In this document: piece after piece, positions 58,259-64,000 of the stretch
How the letters are laid out: each line of letters begins with the position of its first letter
Numbering within the stretch: position 1 is the first letter of the stretch
Assembly: GCA_029379215.1 (NCBI GenBank)
Contig: JAQYWO010000008.1
Location: 1-64,000, forward strand
Reading direction: 5' to 3'
DNA: 64,000 nucleotides
Origin: Rhizonema sp. PD37
Lineage (GTDB): Bacteria > Cyanobacteriota > Cyanobacteriia > Cyanobacteriales > Nostocaceae
Notes under the pieces: model-generated
Told to the model about the DNA's origin: nothing
Databases searched by the model: none
What the model saw: only the letters and a program-made list of their open reading frames with translations
Made by a program: the position numbers and the translations under genes

Positions 58259-59497
58259 ATGAGTAACGTCCAAGCGAAATTTGAAGCAACTGAAACCGCA
58301 TTTCATGTAGAGGGTTACGAGAAAATTGAATTCAGTCTCGTATATGTCAGTGGAGCCTTTGATGTTAAAAACACAGAACTGGCTGACAGTTATAGAAGTT
58401 TTGGACGCTGCCTTGCAGTTGTAGACGCAAATGTCAATCGGCTTTACGGGGGACAAATTAAGGAATACTTCAAGCATTACAACATTGACTTAAGCATTTT
58501 TGTGGTCAATATTAGCGAACCTACAAAAACAATCACAACGTTTTTGTCAATTGTTGATGCGTTCTCCGACTTCGATTTAGTACGAAAAGAACCAGTCTTA
58601 GTCGTTGGTGGAGGATTAGTTTCCGATGTCGCAGGCTTTGCGTGTGCTGCTTACCGTCGCAGCACTAACTATATTCGCGTTCCCACAACTCTAATTTCAC
58701 TGATCGATGCGGGTGTAGCGATTAAAGTAGGAGTCAACCACGAGAAATTGAAAAACCGTCTCGGTGCTTATCATCCTCCTAAAAAGGTGATTCTTGACTT
58801 TTCTTTCTTGAGCACCCTTCCGACTGCTCAAGTTCGTAATGGCATGGCAGAACTTGTGAAGATTGCCGTTGTTTCCAATCTGGAAGTCTTTGAACTATTA
58901 GAGAAGTATGGTGAGGATTTACTCCGCACGCACTTTGGTTATATTGACGCTACACCAGAAATTGAAGAAGCGGCTCATCGAGTTACGTATGAGTCGATCA
59001 AAACAATGTTGGAGTTGGAAACCCCTAACCTTCACGAGTTGAATTTAGATCGCGTGATTGCTTACGGTCATACATGGAGTCCTACCTTAGAGTTAGCTCC
59101 AACCGTACCACTTTACCACGGTCATGCCGTCAATATTGATATGGCATTATCAGCCACAATCGCGGCAAAACGAGGCTATATCAGCGAACACGATCGCGAT
59201 CGTATCTTAGGGTTGATGAGCCGCGTCGGCCTTGCCTTGGATCATCCCCTCCTCGACGGAGATCTCATCTGGTATGCTACCCAGTCTATCACATCGACAA
59301 GAGATGGTATGCAACGGGCGGCTATGCCGAAACCGATTGGGACATGCTTCTTCGTCAATGACATGACTCGTGAAGAACTAGAGACGGTAATTGAAGAACA
59401 CAAGCAGCTTTGCTCTGCATACCCGCAGGCTGGTGCGGGAACTGATGCCTATGTAGGAAGCGATGAGCAAGCCTTGGTTGGTAGTGCCAATGTCTAG
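58259..59497 (+). CDS. mysA: Desmethyl-4-deoxygadusol synthase (MysA)
   Basis: MysA makes desmethyl-4-deoxygadusol from sedoheptulose-7-phosphate, the first step to mycosporine-like amino acids. It belongs to the sugar-phosphate cyclase family with dehydroquinate synthase. The 412-residue protein opens with a sequence very like the Anabaena enzyme as I remember it ([22 protein letters not shown]). It has the NAD-binding [44 protein letters not shown], and the metal-binding block [11 protein letters not shown], then [17 protein letters not shown]. mysB overlaps its end. Confidence 0.94.
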   Translation: MSNVQAKFEATETAFHVEGYEKIEFSLVYVSGAFDVKNTELADSYRSFGRCLAVVDANVNRLYGGQIKEYFKHYNIDLSIFVVNISEPTKTITTFLSIVDAFSDFDLVRKEPVLVVGGGLVSDVAGFACAAYRRSTNYIRVPTTLISLIDAGVAIKVGVNHEKLKNRLGAYHPPKKVILDFSFLSTLPTAQVRNGMAELVKIAVVSNLEVFELLEKYGEDLLRTHFGYIDATPEIEEAAHRVTYESIKTMLELETPNLHELNLDRVIAYGHTWSPTLELAPTVPLYHGHAVNIDMALSATIAAKRGYISEHDRDRILGLMSRVGLALDHPLLDGDLIWYATQSITSTRDGMQRAAMPKPIGTCFFVNDMTREELETVIEEHKQLCSAYPQAGAGTDAYVGSDEQALVGSANV

Positions 59498-60335
59498 TGT
59501 TGTCAAGCTTCCCCAGATCCCTCGTCCCGTTACACCTTTGGGTATCTTGGTTGACGAACTTAAGGCGATTTCCCAAATACTGGAGAATAACTCCAGTTTT
59601 CCTCCTCAGATCGTGGATCACCTACAGAAAGCGTTGCAACTGGCTGCTGGTTTAGATCCTTACGTCAGTGAGTGTACCACCTCTGAATCTGAGGCACTTG
59701 CCAACTTGGCTAAAAAGACAAGTGAGGAGGCATGGAATCAGCATTTCGGTGAAGGTATGACAGTGCGGCATCTTGAGCAAGAGATGTTGTCAGGGCACTT
59801 GGAAGGGCAGGTGCTGAAAATGTTCGTCCATATGACTCGTGCCAAAAACGTGTTGGAAATCGGTATGTTCACTGGTTACTCCGCACTGGCGATGGCAGAG
59901 GCTTTACCAGAGGACGGGCGTTTAGTTGCCTGTGAAGTCGATGAATATGCCGCTAAATTTGCTAAATCTGCGTTTCAGGCATCCTCCTACGGACGTAAAA
60001 TTCAGATAGAATTAGGTTCGGCTTTAGAGACGTTGCACAAGTTGGCAGCTTCCCAAGAAACATTTGACTTAGTCTTCATTGATGCTGATAAAACAGAGTA
60101 CGTGCAGTATTTTCAAACACTGCTAGACTCCAACTTACTGGCACCTCACGGATTTATCTGTGTTGATAACACCTTACTACAAGGACAGCCTTACCTTCCT
60201 CAAGAGGAACGAACTCACAACGGAGAAGCGATCGCCGCTTTCAACCAATACGTGAAAAATGATCCCAGAGTTGAGCAAGTCTTACTACCTCTACGAGACG
60301 GCTTGACTATTATCCGAAGAGTATCAGAAGCATAA
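59490..60335 (+). CDS. mysB: MAA O-methyltransferase (MysB)
   Basis: MysB methylates desmethyl-4-deoxygadusol to 4-deoxygadusol. The 281-residue protein, from the ATG at 59490 that overlaps the mysA stop by 8 bases, fits the caffeoyl-CoA-type O-methyltransferase family. Features are [20 protein letters not shown] (SAM motif I), [20 protein letters not shown] (metal-binding DAD) and [13 protein letters not shown]. An upstream start at 59463 is possible but would overlap mysA more and adds residues without family character. The tight overlap points to translational coupling. Confidence 0.94.
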   Translation: MSSVVKLPQIPRPVTPLGILVDELKAISQILENNSSFPPQIVDHLQKALQLAAGLDPYVSECTTSESEALANLAKKTSEEAWNQHFGEGMTVRHLEQEMLSGHLEGQVLKMFVHMTRAKNVLEIGMFTGYSALAMAEALPEDGRLVACEVDEYAAKFAKSAFQASSYGRKIQIELGSALETLHKLAASQETFDLVFIDADKTEYVQYFQTLLDSNLLAPHGFICVDNTLLQGQPYLPQEERTHNGEAIAAFNQYVKNDPRVEQVLLPLRDGLTIIRRVSEA

Positions 60336-61240
60336 AGGAGTAGGTAAAAAGGGACAGAGGAAGAATAATAACTCTTCACTCTGTGTCTCCTAACTCTTGA
60401 CTTCTTGCTCTGCAATAGCTGTAGGAACACGATACCCAAGCGTCTCTACAGCTTTTTCCCGTATTCATACAAACTAACTTCTCATACCGTTTCACGTTCA
60501 AGTTGATACAAACAGGTATTAGAGGAACTCTTGAGGAAAAAATTCATACATCATGCCCTCATCAGGTGTCCCTCTCCCAAGTTTAGGAGAGGAATGTAAT
60601 ACAGCTAGTTCATGGATTTGAACTAATTATCTAATAAATCTTTCCGCCCCTGCTTCTCCGAACCTGATTGAAGCGGGGTGAGGGCAGTAGTGTATAAGAT
60701 ACAACTGAGAAACGCTATAGTATCAGCAATGGGGTGTGGTTGGCTATTGCATAGATGATCAATCAACGTCATAAAAGCAGGCTGATACTAATCCGCGTTC
60801 CGAAACGTAACTTTCACTCATCGGTATTCAAGATTTAGAAGTCGGCGTCAATAAATGAAAGTTTGTAGTAAGCGCTGACTACGAGCAAAATTTATGAACT
60901 TTTCTTTACATAATTAAGTTTTTTATCACTGACTTACCTAGCTTTGTCAAAGTAGTTTACAAGAAGAAATTTGGCATTGCTGAATAGCGGTTTGAATTTA
61001 TATTTTCTCTGTTGATTAAGAAACGATTCTTTTCGCTGCACCTACCTGAACGGATACGCTAGTGACTCTACGAGTGGACTAATTCATACTTCAATAATGC
61101 AACGCCGGAAAATTAGGTATGTGTTAAATAGAACCTGTCAAGAAGTACTATCAACCTTAAGTCGCGTCATAATAGAGAGGGCGACGATGAGTAAACTATC
61201 TAACAAATACCCTTGTTTCTACTGCCCTTAACTAATCTAA
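60336..61240. other. Spacer between mysB and the kinase gene
   Basis: 905 bases without a gene that I can support. Bases 60485-60518 (taccgtttcacgttcaag and following) are a divergent copy of a palindromic element found at 63637-63736. No downstream mysD, mysE or mysH is present here. Confidence 0.5.
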
Positions 61241-62782
61241 ATGCTGCAAAACAACCGCTATCGAATTATTCGGACTTTAGGAAGCGGTGGATTTGGTGAA
61301 ACATTTCTTGCTGAAGATAGCCAAATCCCCTCTCTTCGTCGCTGTGTTATTAAACAACTCAAGCCAATCCAAAACAATCCTCAGATTTATGAGTTGGTAC
61401 AGCAGCGATTCAGGCGGGAAGCAGCGATTTTAGAAGAACTAGGTGATGGCAGCAGTCAGATTCCCCGATTATATGCTTATTTTTCGGAAAATAGTCTATT
61501 CTACTTGGTGCAAGAATATATTGAAGGACAAACTCTCACAGCAAAGATACAACAGCAAGGGTTGATGAGTGAGCATTCGGTTAAAGAACTCTTGAATAAT
61601 ATTTTGCCAGTTCTCGATTATGTTCATAGTAAAGGCATTGTCCATCGAGATATTAAGCCAGATAACATTCTCATTCGCAATGTTGATGGCAAGCCGATTC
61701 TAATTGACTTTGGTGCAGTGAAGGAAACATTAGGAACAATGTTGACTCCTTCAGGAAACTCTGCTAACTCAATTGTCATTGGCACACCAGGGTTTATGTC
61801 AAGCGAACAATCTGTCGGACGCCCGATGTTTGCCAGTGATATATATAGTTTAGGGTTAACCGCTATTTATTTACTGACTGGTAAGTTGCCACAGGAATTA
61901 GGAAGCGATCCTGCTACGGGTAATATTTTATGGCGACAATTTGCTACGAATGTCTCTCCCAGTTTTGCCGCCTTGTTAGATAAAGCGATTCAGTTCAATG
62001 CAGGCGATCGCTTTCCCAGGGTTAGAGAAATGCTACAGGCATTACAATCTCCAGTTCCATCTGCTTCTCCCACTATCCCCGATACCCAACCACCAACACC
62101 ACAACAGACAATTCCCGTCAGCCCTAGATCCTCTCAACCTTCCCATCAACGCAATCAAGGTAGTGGGCATTCAGGAATCTTGATGGGTAGTTTAATTGCA
62201 GGTGGTTTGATTGGTGCTTCGATAATTATTGGTTTGACTCTCAGCAAATCATCGCAACCAGTTGGACAACTGGCGCAGCAAACAACCGCATCAAGCGAAC
62301 CGACGACACCAAGTTCCAAAACAGTTCCGACTTTAGATTCTTCAACAGAAGCACCTGTTGAACCTCAAGTCACAGAGTCACCTGTGTCAAAGCAAATTCC
62401 GAACCCAACTTCAATCTCTCCATCACTCCCAACACAGCCACCAGTTGATAAACCATTACCAGAGCAAGCGGTGCGGGATTATTTTGCAACGCTCAATCAA
62501 GGTAAGTATCGAGATGCATGGAATCAACTCTCTCCAAGCTTTCAAAAAAACAAAACTCTTCATCCCGATGGTTATCTTTCTTACATTGATTGGTGGGGTA
62601 GGCAAGTTCGACAGATAGAAATTGATCAAGTGACTTTAGTCGAGGCAGGCACAGAAACAGCGACTGTAAAGGCTAAGTTACAATATATACTGAATAATGG
62701 AAAAGTCGTCCCTAATAATGTGCTGTTTTCTCTATTATGGGATGCGGAAAATAACAGATGGGTTTTGGCTGATGCACAATAG
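61241..62782 (+). CDS. Membrane Ser/Thr protein kinase with extracytoplasmic domain
   Basis: The 513-residue eukaryotic-type kinase has a glycine loop (GSGGFGETFLAED at 10-22), the catalytic HRDIKPDN starting at residue 135, the DFG-type DFGAV and an activation segment with GTPGFMSSEQ. A Pro-rich linker leads to one transmembrane helix (GILMGSLIAGGLIGASIIIG), then a Pro/Ser/Thr-rich stretch. The final domain of about 110 residues (VRDYFATLNQGKYRDAWNQL) resembles NTF2-like or stalk domains found in cyanobacterial kinases. The ligand and targets are unknown. Confidence 0.92.
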   Translation: MLQNNRYRIIRTLGSGGFGETFLAEDSQIPSLRRCVIKQLKPIQNNPQIYELVQQRFRREAAILEELGDGSSQIPRLYAYFSENSLFYLVQEYIEGQTLTAKIQQQGLMSEHSVKELLNNILPVLDYVHSKGIVHRDIKPDNILIRNVDGKPILIDFGAVKETLGTMLTPSGNSANSIVIGTPGFMSSEQSVGRPMFASDIYSLGLTAIYLLTGKLPQELGSDPATGNILWRQFATNVSPSFAALLDKAIQFNAGDRFPRVREMLQALQSPVPSASPTIPDTQPPTPQQTIPVSPRSSQPSHQRNQGSGHSGILMGSLIAGGLIGASIIIGLTLSKSSQPVGQLAQQTTASSEPTTPSSKTVPTLDSSTEAPVEPQVTESPVSKQIPNPTSISPSLPTQPPVDKPLPEQAVRDYFATLNQGKYRDAWNQLSPSFQKNKTLHPDGYLSYIDWWGRQVRQIEIDQVTLVEAGTETATVKAKLQYILNNGKVVPNNVLFSLLWDAENNRWVLADAQ

Positions 62783-62811
62783 CTTTTGACCGAAAGTCAT
62801 CGAACACAATG

Positions 62812-63240
62812 TTATTTGTACTTTATTTCTGATGGGATTATTTTAAATCCAGCTTGATAAAAATGATTATCTAAAGTTAAAGCTGTAACAATCTCTCGTT
62901 GTTGCATAATAATAAATGATAAACAATCGGTGAGAGAATACGATTTGTCTTTATGCTTCTGAAAATATTCCCATCCCTGATTAAATAGAGTTTGCTCAAC
63001 TTCGATTAATTTTATATCAGGACTTTCTAATAAGCGATTACCGACCTCAACTGCTTTATAATGGAGGTTTCGACTATTAAAAAAAGTAACAACTTCATTA
63101 AAAATGTATGTTGCTGTTATTAAAAAGGGTTTAGATTTTCCTAAAGTAGCCCACTTTTGTAATACTTTTTGATGAGCATCTTCATTTTTGATTTCCAAGG
63201 CTAAAATATAGCTACTATCTAAAAAGTAGATATCTTTCAT
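62812..63240 (-). CDS. PIN-domain toxin, VapC-like
   Basis: The 142-residue PIN protein should be an RNase. Acidic positions are D8 in YFLDSSYILAL, a Glu in YIFNEVVTFF and the Asp-rich end SLTDCLSFIIM and LTLDNHFYQAGF. The start codon overlaps the end of the upstream antitoxin gene by 26 bases. It is the second PIN-domain pair in the window; the sequences of the two toxins are only weakly alike. Confidence 0.85.
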   Translation of the reverse strand: MKDIYFLDSSYILALEIKNEDAHQKVLQKWATLGKSKPFLITATYIFNEVVTFFNSRNLHYKAVEVGNRLLESPDIKLIEVEQTLFNQGWEYFQKHKDKSYSLTDCLSFIIMQQREIVTALTLDNHFYQAGFKIIPSEIKYK

Positions 63241-63445
63241 GAGTTATAGAGGTAATGATCGTGCTTATTGCACCATCTTTTACATCACATTCCACAGGAG
63301 TTGAACCTAAATCCCAAATAGAAGATGTCTGTTTGATACTAGTAATAACGATTTTTCCATATTCTTGAACAATCTCAAATTCTTGGTTTTCTCTTAATAA
63401 TTTTTTAGGGATTAATAAACCTTTTTCTGTTGCTGTTAATTTCAT
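63215..63445 (-). CDS. Putative antitoxin of a VapBC-type pair
   Basis: A 76-residue protein beginning with a short beta-rich DNA-binding-like part (LTATEKGLLIPKKLLRENQEFEIV), followed by SIWDLGSTPVECDVKDGAIS, the toxin-wrapping tail I associate with antitoxins of cyanobacterial PIN pairs. Its end overlaps the toxin gene start, as in many such operons. Confidence 0.75.
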   Translation of the reverse strand: MKLTATEKGLLIPKKLLRENQEFEIVQEYGKIVITSIKQTSSIWDLGSTPVECDVKDGAISTIITSITHERYLLFR

Positions 63446-63636
63446 ATTTACTTACCTCTATTGATTTTGTAATTTAATAAAATGTTTTTTGTAGCAGAGG
63501 AGATAAATAATATCTACTCAACTGAGAAAAAGATTATTTCAGGAAAGCTCTTGCTAAAATTCTAGCAAAATTATTAAAGACGTACTATACCACTTGCAAA
63601 GAATTAGCGCTCATTCCTCCAGACAACATGTGTAAT

Positions 63637-63736
63637 ACCATTTCACGCTCATTTCTGATACAAATAACGGGTTTCTAATTCTTTCCCCCTGCTAAGACTG
63701 CTTACTTATTTGTATCAACCTTAAAGTGAAATGGTG
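63637..63736. repeat. Palindromic repeat element with arms around 40 bases
   Basis: Arm 63637-63666 (accatttcacgctcattt...) and arm 63706-63736 (ttatttgtatcaacctta...) are imperfect complements around a 39-base centre. The pattern ttgatacaaa next to tttcac recurs at 60485-60518. Confidence 0.65.
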
Positions 63737-63923
63737 TAAGGCGATCGCTTGCCACAAATTTTCGGTGGTGTACATGCTACTGACTGGGTTTTGAGATAGC
63801 TTGAGTATCTCCCTTTTCGAAAATTGTCCGCAATTACACCTCAGACGGGATAAAATCCAGTAGCAGCGATCGCCGATGTTGTTTTCGCCTGCTTATATAT
63901 GGGCGCTACAACCTATATAGCGA

Positions 63924-64000
63924 TTGTGTTCAATGTAGATGCACATCCGAGAAGCTGTTCAATTGGAACCCAATTCTTCAATTAAGGAAGGAGACTACAA
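63924..64000 (+). promoter_or_regulatory. Leader of a downstream gene, with small-RNA-like segment
   Basis: Bases 63927-63963 (tgtagatgcac...gagaagctgttcaattgg) match the minus-strand candidate small RNAs at 40984-41219 in two blocks: tgtagatgcac and gagcTGTTCAA-tgg. A strong ribosome site (aaggaaggag) ends about 7 bases before the window edge, so a coding start should follow immediately. The gene itself is not visible. The sharing suggests a common structure or common origin. Confidence 0.5.

Larger units (their letters stand above)
63446..64000. other. Spacer upstream of a gene beyond the window
   Basis: It contains a palindromic repeat element (63637-63736), HIP1 octamers, and the leader segment listed next. 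No coding region is visible. Confidence 0.5.

Overview
The window comes from a filamentous, heterocyst-forming cyanobacterium, probably order Nostocales. The evidence is a full-length hetR, a patX-like gene carrying RGSGR, the phycobilisome gene apcF, the glutamine synthetase gene glnA with its inactivating-factor gene gifA, and many HIP1-type GCGATCGC octamers. Long repeat-rich spacers, some with decayed mobile-element ends, fit this group. No rRNA, tRNA, CRISPR array, phage or intact transposase gene was found. Species-level placement is not attempted.

Layout. 1-1276 is a non-coding repeat block. 1277-17959 is mostly housekeeping: acetolactate synthase, a repeat lipoprotein, an FtsL-like/FtsI pair, MscS, PxcA, acylphosphatase, a VapBC-type pair, a group II intron fragment behind a hairpin, a CphA2-type cyanophycin synthetase, a DUF697 GTPase and TlyA. 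18109-31380 is the nitrogen and heterocyst block: apcF, glnA and convergent gifA (each with an NtcA-type palindrome upstream), a methyltransferase, patX with a TCCGGA promoter motif, an FAD enzyme, an alcohol dehydrogenase, a coiled-coil EamA transporter and hetR. 31381-43592 mixes repeat-rich spacer with rpsD, moaA, a DUF411 protein, an MFS/InrS-like metal pair, menH, two tandem candidate small RNAs and gatB. 44967-50427 holds a protealysin-like protease with its emfourin-type inhibitor, a B12-type binding protein and a large PAS/GAF histidine kinase. 50489-60335 is a split mycosporine-like amino acid (MAA) locus: two tandem mysC-type ATP-grasp genes on the minus strand, a GNAT gene inside inverted repeats, bifunctional putA, then mysAB on the plus strand. 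61241-64000 has a Ser/Thr kinase, a second VapBC-type pair and the leader of a gene that starts beyond the window.

How the genes work together. NtcA is expected to activate glnA and repress gifA, which tunes nitrogen assimilation. HetR drives heterocyst differentiation and a PatX-derived RGSGR peptide would restrain it, so activator, inhibitor and core nitrogen enzyme lie within about 12 kb. MysA and MysB make 4-deoxygadusol and the MysC-type ligases would add glycine. No mysD or mysE is in the window, so either the last step is encoded elsewhere or the pathway stops at mycosporine-glycine.

The least explained signals are the tandem small-RNA units at 40984-41276, whose core recurs in the leader at 63924-64000; the matching element upstream of both the protease and the histidine kinase; the duplicated mysC; and the inverted-repeat-flanked GNAT gene. 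All calls come from reading the sequence and remembered family features; no searches were run.
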